Source: CAZOEL01 sp964578835 (lineage in GTDB: Bacteria; Desulfobacterota; Syntrophobacteria; Syntrophobacterales; Syntrophobacteraceae). Taken from it: a stretch of DNA of 7,523 nt. The stretch spans positions 1-7,523 of the forward strand of contig CAZOEL010000147.1 of NCBI GenBank assembly GCA_964578835.1, given 5' to 3'. How positions within the stretch are numbered: position 1 is the first letter of the stretch; the number at the start of each line of letters is the position of its first letter. Under the pieces are notes generated by a model. The model did not search any database, had not been told where the DNA came from, and was given only the letters and a program-made list of their open reading frames with translations. The position numbers and the translations under genes are program-made. Of the stretch, positions 1 to 6,670 are shown one piece after another.

Positions 1-15
1 CTTCCCTCACCCCGA

Positions 16-36
16 CCCTCTCCCTGAGGGAGAGGG
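16..36. repeat. Short perfect palindrome (dispersed-repeat type)
   Basis: Arms 16-24 and 28-36 are perfect 9-bp inverted repeats around the loop TGA. The preceding C-rich stretch and the CCCTCTCCC/GGGAGAGGG arms resemble a short intergenic palindrome that I recall being scattered through many bacterial genomes. It lies at the window edge, so a larger unit may extend to the left. No gene is visible next to it. Confidence 0.6.
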
Positions 37-204
37 GGCCCGCTTCCACTGGAAGGAACGATGTTGACGGTCCACTAGTTGTTAGCGTAAGCACGATGAC
101 AGATTCCGACAATCCCTCTCCGGTGAGTTGTTGTCCTGCGTAATCGCATGAATAAGCTATCCTTTGAAAGGAGCGCATTTACTTAAGCGCCCATACATAA
201 GTTT

Positions 205-359
205 TGTAGGCTAGCATGAGGTTTGGGTTGTTCCTTTAGATTAGGGTTATTCCGCTCGCCATGAGCTTGTCGAAGGGAGTAAACGGCTTGTTTTAGCCTT
301 TCGACAAGCTCAGGGCGAGCGGGGTGAATGCCTCATCTCGACCCTTATACGCGCCTACA
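205..359. repeat. Long imperfect palindrome with a 26-bp core stem
   Basis: The core arms 252-277 and 297-322 pair over 26 bp with one mismatch (261/313) and one G-T pair (275/299), around a 19-base loop. The core sequence (TTCGACAAGCTCAGGGCGAG type) resembles a widespread bacterial intergenic repeat. Shorter outer arms extend the symmetry: 216-221 with 331-336 (6 bp) and 205-211 with 353-359 (7 bp). The outer pairing is interrupted and may be partly chance, whereas the core is unambiguous. No open frame of gene size covers it. Confidence 0.7.
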
Positions 360-434
360 GAAGTTGAGCCCGGGAGCTATTTAGCGCTTGGGGGATGATG
401 CTTGAAGTCGTTTTTTGGCCTCAGGAAAGACTTT

Positions 435-602
435 AGGCAACTCACAACAAATAACCTACCAGGAAGAGGGGTTCTGTCATTCCGGCGTGGTTTTGGGTGG
501 AATCCAGCCCCGCGAAAAAACGGGATTCCCGCTTGAAGACTGCCGGAATGTCGGTGGGTGTTTCTGAACCAATTTTGGTAGGTTATTTGTTGTGAGCTGC
601 CT
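435..602. mobile_element. MITE-like element with 27-bp terminal inverted repeats
   Basis: The ends 435-461 and 576-602 are inverted repeats of 27 bp with a single mismatch (440/597). Inside, a second inverted pair (478-486 with 542-550, 9 bp perfect) and a third (499-505 with 523-529, 7 bp perfect) nest toward the centre, so the unit could fold as a cruciform or RNA hairpin. If the element is taken as 436-601, TTA flanks it directly on both sides (433-435 and 602-604), a possible 3-bp target duplication. It encodes no protein, so if mobile it would need a transposase in trans. The interior resembles the CATTCCGG-type dispersed repeat of many genomes. It sits 26 bases past the dsr operon terminator. 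Confidence 0.55.
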
Positions 603-627
603 TACTTGCGCCACAGCACAGCTTCAT

Positions 628-660
628 AAAAAAAGCCCACCCCGTATCCGGGATGGGCTT
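628..660 (-). terminator. Rho-independent terminator of the dsr operon
   Basis: On the minus strand the stem pairs 659-654 with 639-634 and 652-649 with 644-641, with one internal mismatch (640/653) and the loop at 645-648. A run of seven T follows directly (A at 628-634 on the plus strand). It begins about 32 bases after the dsrP stop codon, the right place to end the operon transcript. Confidence 0.85.
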
Positions 661-691
661 CGGTGAAGCCAAATGAGCCTGGAAAAACTGA

Positions 692-1849
692 TTAGGAGGC
701 GGTCTCTTCTTTTACAGAGAGCGCGACCTTATAGAGTATAGTCAGTATGAAAAGGCCCGTCGCCCAGATGCCCAATCCTATGAATATTTCAGGAATGGTG
801 GGCGCATACTCGCGGACCTGATCCATCGGGTTCGGGATGAAGCCTGCAACAACCAGTCCCAGACCTTTCTCGAGCCACATGGAGGTGAACACCGCTATGC
901 AGGCGATTTTGAGGGTCTTCTCGTTCGTTCGCGTCTTCGGATTAAGCAGCAGCACGAGGGCCACCAGTGCGAGTATGACGAACGCCCACATGAAGGGGAC
1001 AAGCTTTCCATGCCCATGATACCCCATGAAGAGGTAGGTCAGAGCCTCTTTGTGTGACGGAATCCCGCTGTAGAAGGCGGTGAAGAATTCGAGGCCGATG
1101 AAGAAGACGCTTATGATCATCGCATAGGTCGCAATGATCGAAAGCTTGTTGATGGCTTCTTTGCCGGGGTCGAACTTGGTGTATTTCTTCACCACGAAGG
1201 AAAGCAGGATGAGCAGAGCGGGACCAGAGCAGAAGGCCGACGCCAAAAAGCGGGCGGCCATGATTGCCGTAAGCCAGTAATGCCTGCCGGGGAGACCCGC
1301 GTACAGGAAGGCCGTTACGGTGTGGATGCTGACAGCCCAGGGGATTGAGAGATAAATCAAGGGCTTTACCCAATCAGGGTAATGAACGCCTTTGCGCTCC
1401 GCTTCCAGAACGTTCCAGCCAACCAGGAGATTGATGAACAGATAACCGTTCAAAACGATCATATCCCAGAAGAGGATGGAATTGGGCGTTGGGTAGAGCA
1501 GGACGTTCAGCAAGCGCATCGGCTTACCAAGGTCGACAATGATGAAGAGAAGACACATGGTCACAGCGGCGATCGCGAGGAATTCGCCCAGGATGGTAAT
1601 TCTTCCGAATTCTTTTATGTTGTGCAGATAATACGGGAGAACCACCATGACAGCGGAAGCGGCGACGCCGACCAGGAAGGTGAACTGAGCGATATAGAAT
1701 CCCCAGGAGACGTCTCTGGTCAGACCGGTTACCGTGAGGCCTTTATTCAGCTGCAGCATGTACGATGCAAAGCCGAGCCCCATGAATACAAGCAGCGCCA
1801 TCAGCCACCTGTAATATCTTTGAGATCCAGTTAGCGCCCTTTCAATCAT
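692..1849 (-). CDS. dsrP: DsrP, NrfD-family membrane subunit of DsrMKJOP
   Basis: This 385-residue integral membrane protein belongs to the NrfD/PsrC family. In the Dsr complex it is the second quinone-interacting subunit and pairs with the periplasmic ferredoxin-like DsrO. About ten hydrophobic segments can be seen, near residues 15-34, 49-75, 85-105, 124-145, 163-185, 190-218, 235-260, 283-303, 313-336 and 352-378. No haem or Fe-S motif is present, as expected for NrfD proteins. Acidic and basic residues inside membrane segments (for example around WLEKGLGL near 325-332) are candidates for quinone or proton chemistry, which is inference. The ATG is preceded by AGGGG six bases upstream; this site overlaps the dsrO stop codon, so translation is probably coupled. 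It is the last gene of the operon, followed by a strong terminator. Identity is secure from family features together with gene order. Confidence 0.93.
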   Translation of the reverse strand: MIERALTGSQRYYRWLMALLVFMGLGFASYMLQLNKGLTVTGLTRDVSWGFYIAQFTFLVGVAASAVMVVLPYYLHNIKEFGRITILGEFLAIAAVTMCLLFIIVDLGKPMRLLNVLLYPTPNSILFWDMIVLNGYLFINLLVGWNVLEAERKGVHYPDWVKPLIYLSIPWAVSIHTVTAFLYAGLPGRHYWLTAIMAARFLASAFCSGPALLILLSFVVKKYTKFDPGKEAINKLSIIATYAMIISVFFIGLEFFTAFYSGIPSHKEALTYLFMGYHGHGKLVPFMWAFVILALVALVLLLNPKTRTNEKTLKIACIAVFTSMWLEKGLGLVVAGFIPNPMDQVREYAPTIPEIFIGLGIWATGLFILTILYKVALSVKEETAS

Positions 1850-1859
1850 AACGCACCCC

Positions 1860-2660
1860 TTATATTATGTAGTATACGTTGGGCTCTGTGCCGAGCTCCG
1901 GCTTTCGCCGGATGGTGTAGCTGCTGGCCAGAAGCTTTCGAACGGGCGATTTGGGATCGGTCTGGTCGCCGAACACAATTGCTCCGCACTTACAAGCTTC
2001 AACACAGGCGGGCAGGAGCCCCACGGCCAATCGTTCTTCGCAGAAACTGCATTTTTCCACAACACCGCGCTCCCTGGTGGGGAAAGTGACGTTGGGCACG
2101 TTGCCGTCTTTATCCTTAGGCACCATGGGCCTCGGCTCGCTGAAGTTGAAGCTTCTCGCTCCGAAGGGGCACGCCGCCATGCAGAAACGGCATCCGATGC
2201 AGCGATGATAGTCCATCATGGTGATGCCGTCCTCACGCTTGAAGGTCGCCTTGGTCGGGCACACTCTCACGCAGGGGGGATTGGTGCAATGATTGCACAG
2301 GACGAGGAAGTTCTTGTCCTTGAGATTATGCATGTTGTATTCGTTTCCCTGGCCGGGAAAGGTATTCTCGTAAGGCTCGGCCCAGAGCCACTTGATCTCT
2401 TCTTCAGCGTTGTCGATGATCGGAACATTATGGACCGTATGGCATGCGATCACACAATCCTTGCAACCGGCTTTGCCTTTTTCCCAGCATTTCTTCATGT
2501 CAATGACCATAGCCCATCTTTTTCCTGCAAGGGCTTTGTCATTGGGCGCGTATGTGGGCTGCGCGGCCTTGTTGGCAAGCGCGTCCACGACCGGCAGGGC
2601 TCCCAGCCCCAGTGCGCAGGCGCCGCCGATCTTAAGGAAGCTTCTCCTGCTCTTCTCCAT
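1860..2660 (-). CDS. dsrO: DsrO, Tat-exported 4x[4Fe-4S] ferredoxin-like subunit
   Basis: This 266-residue periplasmic Fe-S protein is thought to pass electrons between DsrJ and the membrane subunit DsrP. The N-terminus has a Tat motif (SRRSFLK, residues 4-10) followed by a hydrophobic stretch to about 28. Four cysteine groups fit four cubane clusters: C58/66/69/73, C122/125/130/134, C154/157/160/164 and C204/207/219/223. The last group is followed by K224-C225 instead of the usual proline, giving an extra cysteine. The open frame extends 12 codons upstream, but I chose the ATG at 2660: AAGGAG lies eight bases before it (2669-2674), the Tat motif is then at the very N-terminus, and it forms a TAATG overlap with the dsrJ stop. 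The ten-base gap to dsrP contains most of the dsrP ribosome binding site. Confidence 0.95.
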   Translation of the reverse strand: MEKSRRSFLKIGGACALGLGALPVVDALANKAAQPTYAPNDKALAGKRWAMVIDMKKCWEKGKAGCKDCVIACHTVHNVPIIDNAEEEIKWLWAEPYENTFPGQGNEYNMHNLKDKNFLVLCNHCTNPPCVRVCPTKATFKREDGITMMDYHRCIGCRFCMAACPFGARSFNFSEPRPMVPKDKDGNVPNVTFPTRERGVVEKCSFCEERLAVGLLPACVEACKCGAIVFGDQTDPKSPVRKLLASSYTIRRKPELGTEPNVYYII

Positions 2661-3079
2661 TATTTTGTCTCCTTCGCGTTCGGGGCAACGTGGCAAGTCC
2701 AGCAGTATGGCGTGGAATCAGCGCTCAGCCCGGCATAGGTATGGCATTGGTCACAGAATTGAGCCTTGTTGGAATGGCATTTCATGCATTCGTTCTGAAG
2801 GCTCATGTTGTACTTCTTGCCGTCCGGCGCCGTGTAAATTCTGTTGCTGTTGCGAACGACCTGGGTTCTCCAGTCGTTGAGTATCTGCATATGGCCGGTT
2901 CTCATTTCATCCTTGGGCAATATGCATTGCTTTACCTGCATTTTCTGAATCACCGGGGTATCGATCTTCGGATCGGGCGCCTGAGTGGCTCTTCCCATGT
3001 TGTACCAGAGGGGAAGAGTGACGGCCACCAGGAAAATCACCAACCCGGGAATGATTTTGTTCGCGTTATAGATCTTCAT
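2660..3079 (-). CDS. dsrJ: DsrJ, membrane-anchored tri-haem cytochrome c
   Basis: This 139-residue periplasmic cytochrome belongs to the Dsr complex. A hydrophobic segment at about 9-27 is an uncleaved anchor or signal peptide. Three CXXCH haem sites are present: CMKCH (98-102), CDQCH (109-113) and CWTCH (126-130). Upstream lies a lone cysteine, C52 (VKQCILP), and H63. Studied DsrJ proteins have one haem with unusual His/Cys ligation, and C52 is the obvious candidate ligand. The frame could start at a GTG (3085), but GGAGG at 3089-3093 is nine bases from the ATG at 3079 and only three from the GTG, so I prefer ATG. The gene starts inside the end of dsrK, overlapping by 14 bases, and its stop overlaps the dsrO start by one base. 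Its electron partner in sulfate reducers is not settled. Confidence 0.95.
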   Translation of the reverse strand: MKIYNANKIIPGLVIFLVAVTLPLWYNMGRATQAPDPKIDTPVIQKMQVKQCILPKDEMRTGHMQILNDWRTQVVRNSNRIYTAPDGKKYNMSLQNECMKCHSNKAQFCDQCHTYAGLSADSTPYCWTCHVAPNAKETK

Positions 3080-4685
3080 CCTCACTATCCTCCATTCCTG
3101 CTAGGGGTTCACCACGAAGGTCGGTAGTCCGCTCCTGTTCACCCTCCATGATTAGAGCATTGCCAACCAGCTCGTGAACTCCTGTAACTCCTACGCCGGG
3201 AACCCAGTAATCCATCAACGGGGTGAGAGTGGCTCTATCGATGGCGCAGATGCAAGAAAGCATGTTGACGTCATGGAGATCATGAACGTGCTTGACGGCA
3301 TTGGCTCTTGGCAGGCCGCCCTTCATGCGGAGCTCCATGATTTCGTCGGTGTTCAAACCGGAGCCTGCGCCGCAGCAGTAGGTCTGCTCTCTAATGGTGT
3401 TGGGCGGCATCTCGAAGAAGTTGTTGCAAACGTTGTTGATCACGTAGCGCGGCTCTTCGAAGAAGCCCATGCCTCTAGCCGGGTTGCATGAATCATGGTA
3501 GGTGACTCTGAGATGGTCGTTCCTGCTCGGGTCGAGCTTGAGCTTTCCATTGCGAATCAAGTCAGCCGTGAACTCGACGAGGTGAACCATCTTGGTGGCG
3601 CGGGCGTTGTCAAAGGTCGTTCCCGTGATCGGCGAAACGGGGGTTTCGAGAAAATCGGCAGGCCCGTTCATGGTGTCCATGTACTGGTTGACCACGCGCC
3701 ACATGTGGCCGCATTCTCCGCCCAGGATCCATTTTACGCCAAGCCGCTTCGCCTCCGCGTACATCTTGGCGTTCAGTCTCTTCATCATTTCATGCGAAGT
3801 GAAGAAGCCGAAGTTGCCGCCTTCCGAAGCGTAAGTGCTCCAGGTGTAATCCAACCCGAGCTCGTGGAAGAGCATGAGATAGCCCATGAGCGTGTAGGTG
3901 CCCGGATCGGCAAAAACATCGCCAGAGGGCGTGATGAAAAGGATCTCGGCGCCTTTGCGGTTGAAGGTGGGCTCCACCCGCACGCCGTTGAGAGCTTCGA
4001 TTTCATCCACGAAGAACTCGATCATATCTTTAAAAGCATGGGGCTGAATGCCGAGGTGGTTTCCATTGTGGAAGCAGTTCGCCACCGGACCGGCGATCCA
4101 GTCAATGTTGCATCCGATGAGGTTCAGCAGCTCGCGGCCTATGATGGTGATTTCGGCCGTATCGATGCCGTAGGGGCAGAAGACCGAACAGCGCCTGCAT
4201 TCCGTACACTGGAAGAAGTACATGAACCATTCTTTTACGACATCTTCCGTGAGCTCTCTAGCGCCCGCGATTTTGCCCAGGATCTTGCCGGCCAGAGTAA
4301 AATCCTTGCGGTACACGGAGCGAAGGAGCTCGGCGCGCAGGACGGGCATGTTCTTCGGGTCGCCCGTGCCGATGAAAAAATGGCACTTGTCCGCACAGGC
4401 TCCGCAGCGCACGCAGATGTCCATGAAGAGCCTCAGGGAGCGGAACTTTTCGAGTCTTTCGCGCAGGCCTTCAAAAAGTATCGTCTTCCAATCGCTGGGC
4501 AGCTTCCAGTCATCATCCGTCGGAGTCCATTCACGGGGATTCGGAAGTCCTACAGCGTCGAGATTTTTGGCCTTGCCGGGATAGCACCAGTTGCCCTTGC
4601 TGAAATCCACCGGGGTATCCATCCACCCCTTCTTGGGCATTTTATGATCTATAACGAGCTCGTTTGCTTTAGGAATCTTAGCCAT
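3066..4685 (-). CDS. dsrK: DsrK, HdrD-like catalytic Fe-S subunit
   Basis: This 539-residue cytoplasmic subunit is related to heterodisulfide reductase HdrD. In sulfate reducers it is thought to take electrons from DsrM and reduce the DsrC trisulfide made by DsrAB. Two ferredoxin-type cluster motifs are visible: C91/94/97/101 (CVRCGACADKC) and C160/163/166/170 (CTECRRCSVFCP). The C-terminal half carries a CCG-type motif for the special active-site cluster: C400 (YHDSC), C437-C438 (YCCGAGSG) and C478/C480 (SCICAID). An earlier GGECGHMWR (C324) looks like a reduced first CCG repeat. The final Cys pair is CXC rather than CXXC. The C-terminus ends in an acidic tail (EDSEDEDL) that overlaps dsrJ. 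The start ATG has AAGGAG five bases upstream, lying within the last codons of dsrM, two bases after its stop codon. Confidence 0.95.
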   Translation of the reverse strand: MAKIPKANELVIDHKMPKKGWMDTPVDFSKGNWCYPGKAKNLDAVGLPNPREWTPTDDDWKLPSDWKTILFEGLRERLEKFRSLRLFMDICVRCGACADKCHFFIGTGDPKNMPVLRAELLRSVYRKDFTLAGKILGKIAGARELTEDVVKEWFMYFFQCTECRRCSVFCPYGIDTAEITIIGRELLNLIGCNIDWIAGPVANCFHNGNHLGIQPHAFKDMIEFFVDEIEALNGVRVEPTFNRKGAEILFITPSGDVFADPGTYTLMGYLMLFHELGLDYTWSTYASEGGNFGFFTSHEMMKRLNAKMYAEAKRLGVKWILGGECGHMWRVVNQYMDTMNGPADFLETPVSPITGTTFDNARATKMVHLVEFTADLIRNGKLKLDPSRNDHLRVTYHDSCNPARGMGFFEEPRYVINNVCNNFFEMPPNTIREQTYCCGAGSGLNTDEIMELRMKGGLPRANAVKHVHDLHDVNMLSCICAIDRATLTPLMDYWVPGVGVTGVHELVGNALIMEGEQERTTDLRGEPLAGMEDSEDEDL

Positions 4686-4687
4686 TT

Positions 4688-5680
4688 TTACTCCTTCTCC
4701 ACTGGTAATCCGGCTTCGACCATCTTTTCCCTGAAATGGTCCTCGTATTCTTCGTATGTGTGTGTTTTAACAGGGTAATTCCAGGGATTTACATGCCTGC
4801 GCATACGGCTGTCATTGGGCAGGTTCCTTGTCGGGCTAAGAAACACGCCGCCAAGATGCATCAGCTTGCTGAATGGGAAATAGGCAAACAGCACGCAAAC
4901 AAGAAAGAAATGGATGAAGAACAGAACCCCTATTCCCTCGGGCACGACCGGACGGAAAGTCACGAGCCCCATCGCCAGCTCTTTCACCTTGACCACGTCC
5001 ACCTTGGTGAAGTAGCGCATGAGCACGCCCGTAACGCCCATTGCAAGGAGTACGAACAGTGGAAAATAATCGGCGGCGAGCGAAATGTATTTGATTTGCG
5101 GTATGAGCACTCTTCTGGCGAAGAGGTAGGTCACGGCGGCAAGAAACAAGAGATCCGTCAGGTAGATCCCGGGGAGGCCCAGTTGCAGAATGCCGTCAAA
5201 CTTGTCAGTCATATGTACGAAAAAGGGGATGGGCTCGGTGAAGAACCGCAGGTGGCGAACAAAGATCACAAAAAAGGACCAGTGAAACGCCAGACCGGCG
5301 AGCCAGAGCCACTTTTCCCAGTGATAGGTAACCTTCGGCCCCTCTTTGAGCTCCATCTTGGTATTTCTGAAAAGGGAGCGGAAGAGGAGCACCTCGAGAG
5401 CCATCCTGCCGATGACTCCGGCAGTGGTCGAGGGGTTGTCAAGCTTGTTCTGCTTGACCCACGGTAACGATTGCTGCTGACCGGCTGTCGTCGGGATCCG
5501 GAAGGGGACGGGCGAGCGCGCCCATTTGATCATCCGATACGTGAATCCCCCCAAGAACATGAAAATGGCCATGTAGGGAACGACCACTCCAAAGAAGTAG
5601 GCCAGCCCAGCCACTTTCACTCCCAAGAAAACAGCCGCGATAAGCGCAACGACTGCGATTAAGGAAAACTCGATACCCAT
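4688..5680 (-). CDS. dsrM: DsrM, NarI-like cytochrome b subunit
   Basis: This 330-residue membrane protein resembles NarI and HdrE. It binds haem b, exchanges electrons with menaquinone and pairs with DsrK. Hydrophobic segments lie near 5-20, 24-46, 124-141, 171-190, 202-221 and 249-270. Histidines inside or at the ends of these segments (H133, H143, H257 and H275) are the likely haem ligands; the spacing within each helix pair fits the family, but the exact pairing is inference. The C-terminal 50 residues are soluble and charged, on the side expected to contact DsrK. GAGGG at 5689-5693 lies eight bases before the ATG. Only two bases separate its stop codon from the dsrK start. The gene is 34 bases downstream of the RsbRD-type gene, so both are probably on one transcript. 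Confidence 0.94.
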   Translation of the reverse strand: MGIEFSLIAVVALIAAVFLGVKVAGLAYFFGVVVPYMAIFMFLGGFTYRMIKWARSPVPFRIPTTAGQQQSLPWVKQNKLDNPSTTAGVIGRMALEVLLFRSLFRNTKMELKEGPKVTYHWEKWLWLAGLAFHWSFFVIFVRHLRFFTEPIPFFVHMTDKFDGILQLGLPGIYLTDLLFLAAVTYLFARRVLIPQIKYISLAADYFPLFVLLAMGVTGVLMRYFTKVDVVKVKELAMGLVTFRPVVPEGIGVLFFIHFFLVCVLFAYFPFSKLMHLGGVFLSPTRNLPNDSRMRRHVNPWNYPVKTHTYEEYEDHFREKMVEAGLPVEKE

Positions 5681-5714
5681 TTAACAATCCCTCATCTAAT
5701 AAGTTTAAGTTATT

Positions 5715-6260
5715 TTAGGTGATGCTATCCCCTATGCCTGGCTCCTCAGACGGGATTTCAGCCAACAGATTCGCCCGTTGCAGAAGCCTGAAGGACCTGT
5801 TTTTAACCTCCTTGATTCGCACCTCGTACAACTTTTCACGGCACGCCACGTATACATTGAAGGCGAGCAGAGCAATCTCGTCGATCCGGGAATCCAACGC
5901 CAAAAGATCGTCAGGACTAATCAGATCTTTCCATTGCTCTTTGCCCCGCGTCTCTCTAAAGATCTCTTTCAACAGAAACACGAAGCCCACCGCCTGAGCC
6001 GGAGTAAAGTCCTGAACCGCTCTGATCCTTACCACCTGGTCGAGAAGCGAATGCACCTTATCGGGATCCAGTTCTCCCGTCAATGCTTTATACAACCCGT
6101 GGATTCCGGCCTTCAAGTTGTGACCCACCGGGTTCGCGAACTGGTTCTGCTCTCTTTTCAACAGGTTTATCGTCTGTTGCGGATAGGACTCCACTATGCG
6201 ATCGAACCACTTGTCGAGAATAGCGGATTCTTCTTGTGTTAAAAATTTCTCAAGTTTCAT
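5715..6260 (-). CDS. RsbRD N-terminal-domain protein preceding dsrM
   Basis: This 181-residue soluble protein consists of one RsbRD_N-like helical domain, recognised from DKWFDRIVESYP (residues 16-27), the FANPVGHNL region (41-49) and RIRAVQDFTPAQAVGFVFLLKEI (78-100). In RsbR and RsbRD stressosome proteins this domain senses a signal ahead of a STAS domain; here there is no STAS domain. I recall such genes just upstream of dsrM in other Desulfobacterota, with no role established; a regulatory, assembly or sensing function for the complex is inference. The frame is open to an ATG at 6359, but I chose 6260: MKLEKFLTQEE is the typical family start, AAAAGG lies ten bases upstream (6271-6276), and promoter-like elements fall inside the longer version. 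No transmembrane segment or cysteine cluster is seen, and cysteine is almost absent. Confidence 0.85.
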   Translation of the reverse strand: MKLEKFLTQEESAILDKWFDRIVESYPQQTINLLKREQNQFANPVGHNLKAGIHGLYKALTGELDPDKVHSLLDQVVRIRAVQDFTPAQAVGFVFLLKEIFRETRGKEQWKDLISPDDLLALDSRIDEIALLAFNVYVACREKLYEVRIKEVKNRSFRLLQRANLLAEIPSEEPGIGDSIT

Positions 6261-6326
6261 GCTCTCAATGCCTTTTCCCGCGTTTTTTTTCAGAACGCGC
6301 CGATCCGGAGTCGCGCCAACACCCAA

Positions 6327-6335
6327 TTTATAGCA
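6327..6335 (-). promoter_or_regulatory. Extended -10 promoter element for the dsr transcript
   Basis: On the minus strand TGC is followed by TATAAA (6335 to 6327), an extended -10 element matching TGnTATAAT at all but the last base. It would start RNA near 6320, about 60 bases before the ATG at 6260. No good -35 box lies upstream, which is tolerated by extended -10 promoters. Confidence 0.4.
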
Positions 6336-6358
6336 CAGGCGTACATAGCCCAAAAGCA

Positions 6359-6387
6359 TTTGTAACCCGAAGTCGCGAACCCGTCAA
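6359..6387 (-). promoter_or_regulatory. Candidate -35/-10 promoter for the dsr transcript
   Basis: On the minus strand TTGACG (6387-6382, five of six consensus bases) is followed after 17 bases by TACAAA (6364-6359, four of six). Transcription would begin near 6352, just beyond the upstream ATG at 6359, which argues that the real start of the RsbRD gene is the one at 6260. A 5-bp inverted repeat (6394-6398 with 6402-6406) lies immediately upstream and could be an operator, though it is short. Confidence 0.4.
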
Positions 6388-6496
6388 CGGACCGTCCTGA
6401 AAGGACAAAATATTGTGAATGTAAGCACGTTAAACTAATTGAAATTATGTGTCAAGTCAAATACCGGCTGTTCTCGGCATCGAATTTGGCGGGCAA

Positions 6497-6519
6497 AAAA
6501 GGCGGGTTCGACGCCTTTT
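6497..6519. repeat. Hairpin 1 of a tandem pair upstream of the VOC gene
   Basis: AAAAGGCG (6497-6504) and CGCCTTTT (6512-6519) form a perfect 8-bp stem with a 7-base loop. The GGCG core with A and T flanks looks like a short bidirectional terminator. The surrounding 6360-6670 gap otherwise holds only the dsr promoter candidates and hairpin 2. Confidence 0.5.
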
Positions 6520-6524
6520 CGGAA

Positions 6525-6564
6525 ATGACAAAAAACAAGGCGCCGTCGCCTCGTTTTTTGTCAT
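6525..6564. terminator. Hairpin 2: 18-position stem, bidirectional-terminator-like
   Basis: Arms 6525-6536 and 6553-6564 match perfectly over 12 bp. After one mismatch (537/552 in the 6500s) the stem continues for five G+C-rich pairs (6538-6542 with 6547-6551) around the tetraloop CCGT. The inner AGGCG/CGCCT stem is followed by six T on either strand, so it could stop RNA in both directions. No gene clearly ends here, so it may instead be a dispersed repeat or an element in the leader of the VOC gene. It weighs against the 6449-6670 part of the plus-strand open frame being coding. Confidence 0.5.
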
Positions 6565-6670
6565 CAATCCTGTAACGATGGACAAAATCGATTATAGTTG
6601 TGGATCTAAGACTTACAAGCGGGGCGCGAGAGCGCATTCGATAGACAAGATGCCGAAGAAAGTGAGAAGT

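Noticed and set aside
1..691. CRISPR array or tRNA in the left gene-free region
   Set aside because: The repeats are inverted pairs, not regularly spaced direct repeats, and no cloverleaf could be folded by eye.
3495..4778. Long plus-strand open frame of 427 codons
   Set aside because: It lies antisense to dsrK and the end of dsrM, whose identity is certain, and its protein resembles no family; it is a shadow of codon bias.
6404..6436. CRP/FNR- or Rex-like operator (TGTGA-N6-GCACG) upstream of the dsr promoters
   Set aside because: Only the left half-site is good. The right half matches three of five positions and the outer dyad is poor, so it is no better than chance in an A+T-rich stretch.
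6427..6460. TTGACA/TTGACT -35 boxes on the minus strand
   Set aside because: The -35 at 6450-6455 is perfect, but the matching -10 (TAACGT) has only three of six bases and would leave a leader of about 160 bases. The elements nearer to the gene are better.
6449..6670. Seventy-four-codon N-terminal extension of the VOC protein
   Set aside because: The stretch contains two hairpins, has no family resemblance and precedes the typical VOC start; an open frame here is most likely accidental.
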